Positions 10,407 through 24,100 of a DNA stretch of 35,888 nucleotides are shown here, in pieces. The first letter of the stretch is position 1. Each line of letters begins with the position of its first letter. Under the pieces are notes generated by a model. That model saw only the letters and a list, made by a program, of their open reading frames with translations. It searched no databases and was not told the DNA's origin. A program made the position numbers and the translations under genes. This DNA comes from Plantago elongata (lineage: Eukaryota; Streptophyta; Magnoliopsida; Lamiales; Plantaginaceae), in contig JAYMSP010001121.1 of NCBI GenBank assembly GCA_036897095.1, positions 1 through 35,888 of the forward strand. Reading direction: 5' to 3'.

Positions 10407-12063
10407 ATGACAACCTCCAGGCTCCCACCCCCACCACCACACTCCGCAGCCAACCACCGTTACTACTACCCTCCCACCACCCCCAAATCCTCCTCCGCCT
10501 CCTTCCGCGGCTGCTGCTGCTGCCTCTTCCTCCTCTTTTCCTTCCTCGCACTTCTCATCCTCGCTGCCATCCTCGTCATTCTCCTAGCAGTGAAACCCAA
10601 AAAACCCGAATTGGCCCTCCAACAAGTAGCTGTCCAGTACGTCGGAATCAGTCCCACTGCACCTTCCGCAGCAGTCGTGTCGCTTAACATTCGACTGCTA
10701 TTTTCGGCTGCTAATGACAATAGGGTGGGGATCAAGTATAGTGAGTCCAGGTTTACTATCATGTACCGGGGGATACCGCTTGGCAGGGGCGTGGTTCCCG
10801 GTTTTTACCAGCCGGCTCATAGTGTTAGAAGGGTGGTGGTTACGATTGGTGTGGACCGGGTTAGCTTGCTCCAGGCGGATGCTACGGAGCTGGTGAATGA
10901 TGCTGCGATGAATGATCGGGTTGAATTGCGGGTTGTTGGTGATGTTGGTGCCAAGATCCGGATTATTGGTATCACCTCTCCAGGTGTACAGGTCTGTGGT
11001 TTTTTACAAATTCATACATTTTTCAAACAGTTTTTGCATGTGGTTTCATATTGGATGCTCTTTAAGAATTTGGAACTTGCATATTCTTTGTTTTCTGCAC
11101 ATTCTAGACCTTTTTGTGTTCCCATACAACTGGCAACATGTGCATTTATTTAGCCTTACAATTTTAACTTGAAAACACATTGATCTTTCAATTTCAACTT
11201 GGTTATTCTAATCTAGAGTCTAATGAATAAAATGTATTTGGTTCAGGATTAAACTTGCATGTTTAAGTAAAATAGAATAAGTAACATGTCCTAGATTAAA
11301 CATAACGAGCATGAGTCGAATTCCCTGCATCATAGGGTAAAATCCGAAAAAGTTACTACATTCACATTGAGCCAGATTGATTTCTAACACCGAAAGATGC
11401 AGAATTGAATTTTGAACATGTTTTCAGCGAAAAGGTAATAATAGAACAGGAGCGCAGTTTCTTGATTACAGAGGCACAGACACCAGCAAGTCAATGTACT
11501 ATATATTCTTTCTAGACTAGAGTTTGAATTATCACCGCTTTTATTGACTGTTGCTTCTCTTACATTGAAATCTATGCATCCACAGTCTAATGTAGGATAG
11601 AACTATGTTTTTTTCTTATACTAACATTCATATATTAATTAAGCCAAAACTACAGGACATAGGACATTGTTGCACCTCTTGCGGTATAAGTCGGGGATGT
11701 TTAGTGTACATATCTAGATTAACAAAATCAGCTAACCACATAGGGCAGCTATCCCAGATCTGCATACTAATTTGCCTAGCATTATTACCTTTCTCATAAT
11801 CAGATTACAATTTAAGATTTCACTGGCTTAGTTGTGCATTTTGTATATCACAGAGACGCGTCAAACAATGCTATTCGAACAAATTGATCCATACTATTGC
11901 AGCACATATGAATGAACTTATCTTGCCTTTTACCACATGAGAAAATGATGATGAGTTGGTGGATGGTTGTTTTGAGCAGGTATCATTGGATTGCACATTA
12001 GGCATAAGTCCTAGAAGGCAAGTCTTAATATCAAAGCAATGTGGATTCGATGGTCTCGTGTGA
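10407..12063 (+). CDS. LEA_2 / NDR1-HIN1-like membrane protein
   Basis: Exon 1 is 10407-10991 (195 codons) and exon 2 is 11980-12063 (27 codons plus stop), joined in phase 0 across a 988-bp GT-AG intron; the product is 222 aa. The upstream in-frame TTG is not a plant start, so the ATG at 10407 is used. Residues 1-34 are proline-rich and cytosolic. A GCCCC cluster is followed by one transmembrane helix at about 35-62. The rest is the beta-sandwich LEA_2 domain, including KYSESRFTIMYRGIPLGRG and VPGFYQPAHS. Exon 2 supplies the typical ending (DCTLGISPRRQ ... KQCGFDGL). It resembles the Arabidopsis LEA hydroxyproline-rich glycoprotein group. Such proteins sit in the plasma membrane or endomembranes and are linked to defence or stress; the exact role is not shown here. 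It converges on RPL3. Confidence 0.88.
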
Positions 12064-12840
12064 CAAAATAGTTCATCACAATTCACAAGTACTACTATTA
12101 ATTAGTGTAGAAATGTACAATATGCACTGTACTTGTGTCTTTGAATCAGTCTGTTACAAGACACATGACTTTTTTGTGCACAAAAGTTGTGAGACAAAGG
12201 TTCTATTTTTCGACTAGTGTCACCCACATGGGGTTGATCTGAGCTGTTGTTAGCAAAAGCAAAGTCCCAACTGATTCCAGAGGAAAAGATCATCAGAGCA
12301 GGAACTGGTAATAGACTAATAGTATTTGATAGGATAATCATGTTAATTCAAAAGATTTGCCCCAAGTGTATTCCTGGCAACCTTTAAGAGCTAAGGATTT
12401 GATTTTGGGACTCTTAATTATTGCTTTATCATGATTATAGAAACTGTTCTGATGGATGAATCACAGAGAATCTGATACCATTTGCTTTAGCTTCTTTTAT
12501 GGTTTCGTGTTCGATTTTCATTTTTCATGTCAGCGACTCAGCGCAATATATGTCATTGAAATTATGCACGAAATTGAGAAACTGTGTAAGCTCCAAGTCA
12601 TAATAGTAAAACAATGTTATGCAGACGACGAAAGATACATATTTTGGTAATGGGCGAAGCAGATAAAAAAATTACTCGGTATTGTAAGAATGAAGATTTG
12701 TTTCACTTAAAAAAAATCCCAGACAGGCATATGTTAGACTGCAAATAGCCTTGGTCCACAATAGAAATTCAGCCGTCTTAATCTAAAAGGCAAAAATGAT
12801 TCAGGTAAAATTGTAGGTCAAAATTCTCCAAGAAGATTTC
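12064..12840. other. Convergent 3' intergenic region
   Basis: This lies between the LEA_2 stop and the RPL3 stop, so both 3' UTRs fall here. A 64-codon frame at 12456-12650 has no recognisable domain and is probably chance. Confidence 0.5.
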
Positions 12841-14862
<2,022 letters not shown>

Positions 14863-14953
14863 CTATTACCCTGCTGTAGAGGCTTCAGCTTCACCGTCAG
14901 TGGAAAACCCTTGTTCAGTCGACTGCGTAAGAACTGAATTAGGAACACGATAC

Positions 14954-14994
14954 TGGGCTATTGCCAATCTTGGGTCAGGCCTTAGTGAAGCCCA
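14954..14994. promoter_or_regulatory. Site II (TGGGCT) motifs upstream of RPL3
   Basis: TGGGCT occurs at 14954-14959 (plus) and as AGCCCA at 14989-14994 (minus), about 85-125 bp beyond the end of the putative leader intron. Paired TGGGCY motifs bind TCP factors and are common in plant ribosomal protein promoters; function here is inferred. Confidence 0.4.
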
Positions 14995-16939
14995 ATTATG
15001 ATTTCATATCCGCAAGCTTCACCTGACAATTTTGGGGCACATCGGGTAATTTTGGGACCAAGTGCCACTTTGATACCTGAATTACGGAAGATGTCTCGTC
15101 AAGGACGGTTTCTGGATAATTTATGTAGAGACGTACCTTAGTTTGTTAAGAAAATCATCGATACGATAAATTAAAATATTTATATAACACCTCGTTTTAA
15201 CTAGTACACTTTTATCTACGTATTTTATTTCGAAGTGTGTTAATTGAGTTTCCGTTTAGATAGTAGTATAGTACTCTTTCCGTTTCATAAACTTCATACA
15301 TTATGGCTGACGCATAATTTTATGTAAAAAGTTAAAGTAATAATAAAAAATGAAGAAGGTGGGGAAAAGTGTACTTTTACGCGATGTTTGGGAAACAATT
15401 GTAATCGGTCAATTTGACTTGATGAATAATGATTTGGCCTAAAATAACTTCAAATACCCCATTTAAATTTCATTCCAAACACAATTTCACCAAATGCCAT
15501 TCAAAATCTATACCAATCAGCCCCTTAGTGATAAAATGTATAATTTTTGTATAAAGTTGAAATTGTTTATTATTTATTAATGATGAGTAATTTATTCTTT
15601 TAATAATGCATAAAATTTGATCGGACGACTAAAGATTAAATTCATCACATCTAGTTGGGCTCTAAGTTAGCCTCTCCGTAATAAAGAAAAGGGATTATAT
15701 CATGTAGATTTGTACTTACGCAATACGCGATGACAATGAACTGTCAAATACTACAGAGGTATAATTGAACTTGTACGAATTCTAATTACATCTATATTTA
15801 TACAAATACAATTATAGTGGCTGAATTACACGTTTACATCTACAATCAACTGACAACTCCTTACTAGTGACCCACTAACAAGTCCTTAATGTAAATAAAG
15901 AATACTACTGGAGTGATGAATTATCAATGAGCCACCAAAATAAGGCATTTCATTGAATACCCACCCAACAAGCCGTCAACCTTTCAGTGGCCTACGATTA
16001 CACTGCAAAATTCGCTGGTACTACAAAGCATAGAAGTTAAGAATGCATCCAAACTTGCTCTATGCTCAATCTTGACGATGATGGTGATGAAGATTCACCA
16101 TAACACATTTTCTCAATATCACATGAAGTAGAAACAAAACTTGCCTTCCTTAAAGTTTACAACCTCTTGGCTGCCTCAGATATTATTGGGCAGCGCAGGT
16201 CATTAATCTGCAAAACCCTGTGGCTCTTCGTGCATCTTCACCTCAGACAGAGGCAGCAGAATATATCGTCAACTGAAGAAGACTAGAGAATTACAGTCTC
16301 CAAGTCTATATCAACTTTATGGTTTACTAAGTGATGACATATTTATTAATTGATATATCAACTCTGGTTAGCTCATTGCAGCTGATGCAGGACTAAGATC
16401 CGTTCAACATGACACTGTCTGCAGGAAGAAGGTATCTTGATCATTTCCACATGTTGGACTCCAGAAACATAATACTCGAGAAAACTAAAAAGTAAGTTCC
16501 ATAGAAGATATATATTGAGTTGAGAGCAAAATCAGTTTGAGAAAGAAATCCCGAATCATACCATCAAAACATGACGAAACGGCCATACCTAACACCAGAA
16601 CCTGAAACCATTTTGATGAATCAGGATTATGCAGATCTTCCTACTTCAGCAAACTCCAACGGTGTCTGCCAACACATTCATGAAACTGATAAGTAGAAAT
16701 AAATAAATAATAAAAGAAATTTGGAAACACGGATTTTTATAGATGTAGTTGTGTAAGTAAGAAAAGCACATGACAATATTATAATTGGGACAGAAAGATG
16801 AAAAAGTCGTGATATATAGTGACAATTATGGATGAGTAGCACAGCTACTTTTGTTGGTACCTTGATGCAATGGACATATATTTTTCTTCTAAAGTCAAAG
16901 AGCCCTTTCAAGTGATAAGATAGACACAGTCTCTATTCA
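14995..16939. other. Intergenic; left part RPL3 promoter, right part PPR 3' flank
   Basis: No coding gene is supported. The sequence from about 15170 to 15720 is AT-rich and includes a CTCTTTCCGTTTCATAAA stretch that resembles one end of a Stowaway-type MITE without a matching partner. 16000-16700 is less AT-rich on the minus strand and may be a long or spliced 3' UTR of the PPR gene. Confidence 0.4.
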
Positions 16940-18607
16940 TCAAAGAGCCGCACGAACACTTGTGTTGGCAAGTCCGGTGGCTCTTTTTGATGATGATGAA
17001 CCACCATGAACAGTGCGTGATGCCCTTTGCTCTATTTGATGGGCTTCGCGTGCCATCCCCGCCTTTCTAAGGCATGCCATTAAAGAATTTGTGGTGATAG
17101 AATCAGGTGCACAACCCAAAAGCAACATCTTTTCAAAAATGCCTATAGCTTCATGCATTCTCCCTTTCATACAGTGTCCTAAAATGAGTATGGTGAAAGT
17201 CATCTTATCATGTCTGCATCCTTTTGCTTCCATTTCTGCAACAATCACATTTGCATCATCTACATTACCAGCTTTGCAGAATCCATCTACTATGGGGTTA
17301 TAAACAAATGGTGGGGGTATAATATCCTCCCTCCGCTTCAGCTGATGCAAAAAATTACGAGCTTCGTTCAATCTATTTTCCCTACACAGGGCACTAATTA
17401 AAGCAGAAAAGGTGGATACATTAGGAGAAACCTTCAGCGAACTCATTTCATCCCAGAGCTTCAGGCATTGATCCACATCACCATGCCGACCATGACCATC
17501 AATGAGCGAAGTGAAGATAGCAGCATCAGGATAAATACCGCAAGCAGTCATCCTTTTGTACATGTTTAAAGCCATATCCAACTCGCCCTTTTTGCCGAAT
17601 CCACTAATAATAGTATTATAGGTAAAAATATTTGGTTGAATCCTATTAGCAACCATCTCGTCTAAGAGCATTGTAGCATCCTCCATCTTGCCCAGCTTGC
17701 AGTATCCAGATATAATTGGCGTGTAAGTCTTAACATCCGGTGAGTACTCACGCCTTTTCTGCACATCTCTTAGTAACTCCAGTGATTTATCCACCCTCCC
17801 AACCTTACACAACCCATTGATTAGGGTATTATAAGTTACAATATGCGGACGGATATGAAAACTCATCATGACATCAAATAACTCAAACGCTTTATCAATG
17901 TCACCAGCCTTACACAAACCCCCCACCACTATGTTAAAACTGAAATTATCAGGGCAAAAGCTCCTCAGCCTCAACACATGATCCTTAAAAAAGGCAACAG
18001 CCTCACCAACACGATTCTTACCAATTAGCAAACTCAAGAACTTATTATATACAAACGAATTAACTCGTTCCCCTCTCTCATCACAGAACTCAGCTTTCGC
18101 AATCAGAAACTGTTCGACAAGTCTATAATCGCCAGCATTCCCAAGCGAATAAACCAATAAATCCAAAACATAATCATTCGGAAACAATCCGTCCTCTCTC
18201 ATATACTCGTACACTAATCTAGCCAAATCATGAAGACCAGATTGACATAGGGACCTCAAAAGCGTTTCAAAAGTTTCGTCCGAGTGAATCAGATTCAGAT
18301 TAAGCCTCGAGTAGCAGAAGAAGCTAAATGCTAACTTAGGATCATTCAATCTAGTATTGATGTGGAAAATAACACCGAAAGCAACAAACGGATTCAAATT
18401 CTGGCGGAAGAAATTGGAGTTAAAAACGGTGAGAGATCGAGAGTAATTAATGCAGAGTGTGCATACCACCTTTATGAACCAGAGAGTGGACGCTGATGAA
18501 GATGAGTGAGATGACGATGATTCCGTGCAGGTCTGGCTATGGAGAAATGACGTAGGGAAAAGCTTAGAAATGGACACTCTCGGAGCCGCCAGTGGAAACA
18601 ATCGCAT
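16940..18607 (-). CDS. P-class pentatricopeptide repeat (PPR) protein
   Basis: This intronless 555-aa frame starts at the ATG at 18607; the longer frame from 18625 would need a GTG start. The N terminus is rich in Ser, Arg and Phe and looks like an organelle transit peptide. From about residue 100 there are some 11-12 PPR motifs of 35 aa, for example TYNTLINGLCKVGRVDKSLE, TYTPIISGYCKLGKMEDA, TYNTIISGFGKKGELDMA and TFTILILGHCMKGRMHEA. There is no E, DYW or SMR extension, so it is pure P class. The pattern resembles Arabidopsis At2g06000. P-class PPRs bind single-stranded RNA in mitochondria or chloroplasts and affect its stability, splicing or translation; the target here is unknown. A telobox lies about 140 bp upstream. 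Confidence 0.95.
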   Translation of the reverse strand: MRLFPLAAPRVSISKLFPTSFLHSQTCTESSSSHSSSSASTLWFIKVVCTLCINYSRSLTVFNSNFFRQNLNPFVAFGVIFHINTRLNDPKLAFSFFCYSRLNLNLIHSDETFETLLRSLCQSGLHDLARLVYEYMREDGLFPNDYVLDLLVYSLGNAGDYRLVEQFLIAKAEFCDERGERVNSFVYNKFLSLLIGKNRVGEAVAFFKDHVLRLRSFCPDNFSFNIVVGGLCKAGDIDKAFELFDVMMSFHIRPHIVTYNTLINGLCKVGRVDKSLELLRDVQKRREYSPDVKTYTPIISGYCKLGKMEDATMLLDEMVANRIQPNIFTYNTIISGFGKKGELDMALNMYKRMTACGIYPDAAIFTSLIDGHGRHGDVDQCLKLWDEMSSLKVSPNVSTFSALISALCRENRLNEARNFLHQLKRREDIIPPPFVYNPIVDGFCKAGNVDDANVIVAEMEAKGCRHDKMTFTILILGHCMKGRMHEAIGIFEKMLLLGCAPDSITTNSLMACLRKAGMAREAHQIEQRASRTVHGGSSSSKRATGLANTSVRAAL

Positions 18608-18745
18608 TGTTTCCAATCGATTCACAGATTTGGTCGAGCAATAGAACCGATTATGTGAAGGTAATCGAAAATAGAGTGGAGTTCATGCCATTGTTGCCAT
18701 GGAGAAAGGGATTTTGGGTTTAAGATTCGATTGATCGAGATGAGA

Positions 18746-18754
18746 TTAGGGTTT
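18746..18754 (-). promoter_or_regulatory. Telobox upstream of the PPR gene
   Basis: AAACCCTAA on the minus strand, about 140 bp upstream of the PPR ATG. Teloboxes are frequent near the start of plant housekeeping and PPR genes. Confidence 0.4.
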
Positions 18755-18873
18755 AGGCGCCGGTATTGGTTCCCAAGCTCAGCTGCCTGAAAGCTGAAAG
18801 TCCATTTTTTACCTGTTTATTCGGATTACTTCTAAAAATTTCATCAAAATTTCAATCAATATTTCGATATTGA

Positions 18874-19357
18874 CTTATTCGAATTGTTCGTAAACATATT
18901 AATTAACAAACGAACACGAACACGAACACGAATATAAAAATTATTGTTCAATAGTTCGTGAACTGCTCGTGAATAACATATATTTTTTTATTTAAATAAT
19001 ATAGTAAGTAATATAATATGATAATACATTTTGGATAGTTGTAGACTTCTAGCTTGTCTTAATTTATATTATTCGTACGATTATGTATGACATATGAGAT
19101 TTTAATATTTACCTTGAAATATAATTTTTTATGGACCCTTCATTCTATTTTTGTAATACTTTTTGTTTGATTTTTGAGATCTTAACAATGAAAAAACTAT
19201 CCGAGAACACGACCTTAAAAAACAAACACGAAAAAATGAAAACCTTAACAAACTGAACATGTTGTTCGACGAACACAAATATGAACACGAACACTAAAAT
19301 TCTTAACGAACAAATATTCAATAAATTTACATGTCCAATTCGTTCAATTCGATAAAC
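18874..19357. repeat. CGAAC-rich degenerate repeat element with imperfect inverted ends
   Basis: The left end (18874-18890) and the reverse complement of the right end (19341-19357) share CGAATTG in a 17-base window with 12 matches. Inside, CGAACA is repeated in tandem at 18911-18932, and GAACACGAACAC-like words recur near 19200-19320. No reading frame or clear target duplication is visible. It is possibly an old non-autonomous DNA transposon. Confidence 0.35.
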
Positions 19358-20990
19358 AACTCTAGTGCAAGAGGATATAAGCGTCTATTTAGATGGCTAA
19401 AGTTGTAGCTTAAACAGTCAACAAGAGGATTATTAACTTAATTAAGATAATTCGTACAAATCTAACTTTAAACTGTAGCTCAATCCGTCTACATGTCAAA
19501 TTCCTTTTGCGTCATGCTTGATCATTAGACGTATGAAAGACAATTTGGCCCTCCAAGCCAGTCAAACTCGCTTTGACCAGTCCATTAGGGCTTATGGGTC
19601 GGGCCTGAGCTTGATATTGTAGCCCATGAGACGTGTTCGGGCCTAACTTTTAGTTCCGTCTTATAGTCGTTCCGTTCCACATTGATTTTGACTTTTTTCA
19701 GAGTCAACAAAATTGAAGTTCGACCATGTATTACTCATAAACGATAATCGTAAAATCATATTCTAGTGAAATTACTACCTTTGACCTTGTTTGCAAATAC
19801 GTTACATGTCAACCGCCTTATTTGGTACAATTGTTGAGAAACACACTTACCCTTTAAAAGCTTGCATGCACGTAATATTGCCCTAGTTTTTCTATCCCAG
19901 TTGCATTTTCCCCATAAATCGTTGACTAATAGTATTATATTAAGATTTTGAGGCACACAAAATTTTAATTTCCGAACAAATTTACATTAAGGATCTGCAT
20001 AATTTAAGGGATTCTGAAGGAAAAGAAAAGAATTGAAAGGAAACTCAAAATTATTGGAAAAATGTAGAAGGAAAACCAGTGTTTTCTCTTTTTATTGATA
20101 TTTGGTAGTTTTTCAGTTTTTCAAAAAAATTGACAGTTAATTTTGTGACATTTCTTCTTCTTTTTTAACTTTTTCATAATTTTTTTCTTTTCTATCTTTT
20201 ATTTTTGTTAAATGGTGTACGAGTACAAAATAATGTTATTATTTGACCAAAATATAATTTTTAATTACATACAAATTAACATTTGGAATTATGAAACATG
20301 ACTTTAAAATAACTATTAAGGTGAAAAGAATTGAATAAAATTGTGAGTATACGTAACTTAACTAGTTTGTTTTAGAATAATTTATTTTCTTATTTTTGAA
20401 AGTATTAGTAAATACTGCAAGTGTAAATTGTGCATTGATGGGGATTCTCCATATATATCGCTACATAGAATATAGTTATAAAGCTTATTGATAAGACAAG
20501 ATATTAACATATGAATACAATGAATGCTATAAATAAAATAAGTTATATGTAATGTATAGATCAATATCAATAATAATCACTTTTAAATTAAATATATTTT
20601 CTCAAAGTATTAATTTATGTAAGAAAAATCATAAAGAGATAAGAATTTATTATAATTTTTTCTATTATTGTTGTTTTTTTCACTTTTCTAGGTTTTCTTA
20701 TATTTTCCTTTTCAATGTATTTATTTTCCACTAAAACAAACATGAAAAATTAAAGATTCCTTTTTTTTTTTTTCATTTCCCTCGAAATTCCTCAAACCAT
20801 ATCGAGCCTAAGTTTAAATTTATAATACAAATCATATCAAATTTAAAACTTAAGAGGGTCACTCTGCATACATGCAAAAATTCGGGGTCACCCAGCACAA
20901 AAAGGTCAAACTTGAGCTTCTTATATCGTCGGAGTTTTAATAAGACGTCGTTTCAACCAACTACACCTAGCACTGATTCACAGTCCGTCA
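19358..20990. other. AT-rich intergenic region upstream of SWC4
   Basis: No coding gene, RNA gene or clear repeat is visible. There are long T- and A-rich stretches around 20100-20780. GGGCC/GGCCC words near 19540-19650 lie too far upstream to assign. Confidence 0.4.
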
Positions 20991-21005
20991 ATGGCTTCCA
21001 GCTAG
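20991..21005 (+). promoter_or_regulatory. Possible upstream ORF (MASS) of SWC4
   Basis: ATG GCT TCC AGC TAG lies 145 bp before the SWC4 ATG, with G at +4. Whether it is transcribed depends on the start site, which I cannot fix. Confidence 0.3.
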
Positions 21006-21019
21006 AAGAGGAACATCTG

Positions 21020-21028
21020 AAACCCTAA
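21020..21028 (+). promoter_or_regulatory. Telobox near the SWC4 start
   Basis: AAACCCTAA lies 122 bp upstream of the SWC4 ATG, a usual position for this motif near transcription starts of plant housekeeping genes. Confidence 0.45.
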
Positions 21029-21149
21029 TTATCATACACTTTCAGCAATTCGTCCCAATTCACCCCTTTCCCCTTCAATTGCAGTGCATCCAAGTCCTTT
21101 TCCCTCCAATACCAATTCCAATAAGAGAAAAAACTCCTTGAATTCTGAC

Positions 21150-24100
21150 ATGGATGCAAAAGATATACTAGGATTGCCAAAGAATTCGCTTCCTGTACAG
21201 GAGAAGAAGCCGAAGACTCCCAAAGAATCTCAGAGAAAACCTGATGGAATTTCACGCGAGGTCTCTTCAACACAATTTTTTAATTTCCCCACACTTCTAA
21301 TTGCCAGTAATTGAGCTCTGAAGTGGAATTTGTCTGTAGGTTTATGCGCTCACTGGAGGAATAGCTCCTATGATGCCCGCCATTGACATCAATCAGCTCA
21401 AACGGAAAGCCCAAGCTGAAAACGAAAAGGTTCGCATGCTTGAATTTAGTGATAGAAAATAAAATTGTGATTGAACTTCCTTTGGTTACTTAGTGTTTGA
21501 AGTTTCTGTATGCAGATTACGTGGCAGTGGCTCCCGTTCACTAATTCTGCGCGGAAAGATAATTTGGAGCTCTTCCACTGGGTATGTATCTCTTTTATTC
21601 TGGTATCGGTTGTGTTTGAATTTCTTTAGTGAATTGTGGACGCATAATTGGTAACCGAATGCTTGTAGGTTAGAGTTGTCAATGGTGTTCCACCAACAGG
21701 CGACTACTCGTTTGCAAAGTACAACAAGGTAATTTGTGTTATTCTTCAGCATTGAGACAAACGGAGATTCTCTGTCCTATTTTACACGTAGACTACTGGA
21801 GGTTTCTGATGTTTAGAAGCAATGCAGTCTGTTGAGGTGATCAAGTACACTGATGAGGAGTACGAGAAGCATTTGAAGGATCATGTACGTACTCGGAATA
21901 TAATTTCTCCCTTCAGACTATATATCTTTTATTTTTTTTATTTTTTTATCATTGTTGATAATTAGCTAGATCATGTACGTACCTCGGAGTATAATGTCCA
22001 GGCAGATCATATTGCTAACTGTCGCCTTGGATTGATAATGGCATATGATAAGTAGAACTCCCGAGTATCTGTATCTCAAGCATATTGATCATTTACTGGA
22101 TAGATAAAGAAAATGCCTATCTAAAAAAAAGCCCTTAGCAGTGGGTTATAACCAGTATAACACAAGTAGGCATGGAAAAGGCCCCTACTAAACCTCGAAC
22201 ACAATAGAATCTCTGTAACTTTGTATACTTTAGTACTTGAAACTTGAGCTACTGTTGGTGAACTTTTTAAGCAATGTGTCAGGCCTATGAAAATTGTCAT
22301 GAGGCAACTATTTGTTGAGATTCTCTTGTTAATTGTTAATTGCTTTCAGATGTGATAACATAGCTCAGAATACATATTATTCTTTTTTCTTGTTAGGAAT
22401 GGACCAAGGAAGAGACGGATAAATTGTTTGATATGTGTGAGCAATTTGATCTCCGGTTCGTTGTGATAGCTGACAGGTTTCCATCATCAAAGACCATTGA
22501 GGAACTGAAACATCGTTATTACAGTGGTAACCTGATTTGTCTGATGAATTCCTTTTTTTCTTCAGATTATTTGCAATCAGCATTAACCATGAGTATCTTT
22601 GTTTCTGTGGCTGTTTCATCTTGAATTAAGGTTCTGATTCCTTTTCATGAATGTCTGCAGTATCTCGAACAATTTTAGTTGCTAGAGCTGCATCCCCTGC
22701 CGATGTAGCTGGACATCCACTTGTTAAGGTTTGTTGGTGTTGCTTGTCAGCTCAAACAAATATTCCGGACGTTCATATTTAATTGTTTCTTTATCGAGTG
22801 TCTGCCACTTGTAGGGTCGGTTAAGCTAAATTTTCGTTTGTCCATGTATCAAGCAATATAGATGAACTTTGTCATTCTTATGGGGGTTATCCTGATTGAA
22901 TATGCTCTCTGATGATGTAGGACCCATACAATGAGGGTCAAGAGAAGGAACGCAAGCGTGCATTGTCCATGGTACTCTCTCAGACAAAGCGACAGGAGCG
23001 CAGAGATGTTGAGGTGTGATACCATTAATTAATTCACTGTGACATAGTCTGGTAACATCGAAGAAGCCTTTTGTTTTCATTTTAGTTCTTTGATATACCC
23101 CATTACTTATGTTGTCAGGTTGTTGCTCAAGCAAAGAGGATATCTGAGGCTCGGAAGACTATAAAGGTCTTTCCCAACCCACCTTCCTGTGAAATAAATG
23201 CATAATTAATCTTAATCTTAGATAAGTGTTGTAAAAGATGATGGTAACGTATGGGTTTCTTCTATGCTACAGCAGGTGGTACAATCCCTTGCCCTAGTAT
23301 TTAAATTTTTTGTCACTTTACTTATTTTTTAGATTACTTCAATTATTTGTCATTTATCTTGCCTAGTTTCATTCGTTTACTTTAATTTAACCACCTGTAA
23401 TCACTTAACTTGTTCTGTTCTTTTACTTGACGTCCATTTATTCTTTTCTTTTCCCAATTTTCTCGGTTCTTCTTTGGTGTATCATTGTTATCTTATTATT
23501 CTGATAATGTTGACAACGAAGCGCAGCTCAGTTGGTAAGACACTTCACCTCCAACCAATAGGTCGGGGTTCGAGTCACCCTTTAGCCGTTTCAAATAATG
23601 TTTGATGCCTTTGTCCTCTTTATTCTTTTGTGCTATTTTATTTTTGTAGCTTCTTCCTTAAATTGCCTGTTACCTAATCCTAATGCTTTAATCATCATCC
23701 TACTGTGTCCGTGTAATTTTGTGAACATAACATGTTCAGGAACAAACAATTTTTCTTTATTTGACGTTACTCAAAAGTCAAAACTTGTTTGTTATTAGTA
23801 TTTTCTGTTTTGGTCTTTAAATGATAATATTAGCCCTATGACTATTCGGACATGTATAACTGTGTGAGTAGCACCAGTCATTATATGCACTTTTTTGGCC
23901 GTCTTGCTCTCTGTCTATTTTATTAACACCTACCTTCGGATTATTATAATATTACATCAACTAGCTCAAAATTATTTTCTCGTATGAAATCTGTCTCACA
24001 ACTTAAGTATTACTATGTGCTATCTTCTATTTTAAACTGATTTCACAAACATTATGTACTCTTATATTATTATATCACATCTGTTTTTCTTTTTTTACAA

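Noticed and set aside
10466..10762. 98-codon minus-strand frame
   Set aside because: It is the antisense shadow of LEA_2 exon 1.
15270..15560. Stowaway-like left end (CTCTTTCCGTTTCATAAA)
   Set aside because: No matching inverted right end or TA-bounded element was found nearby.
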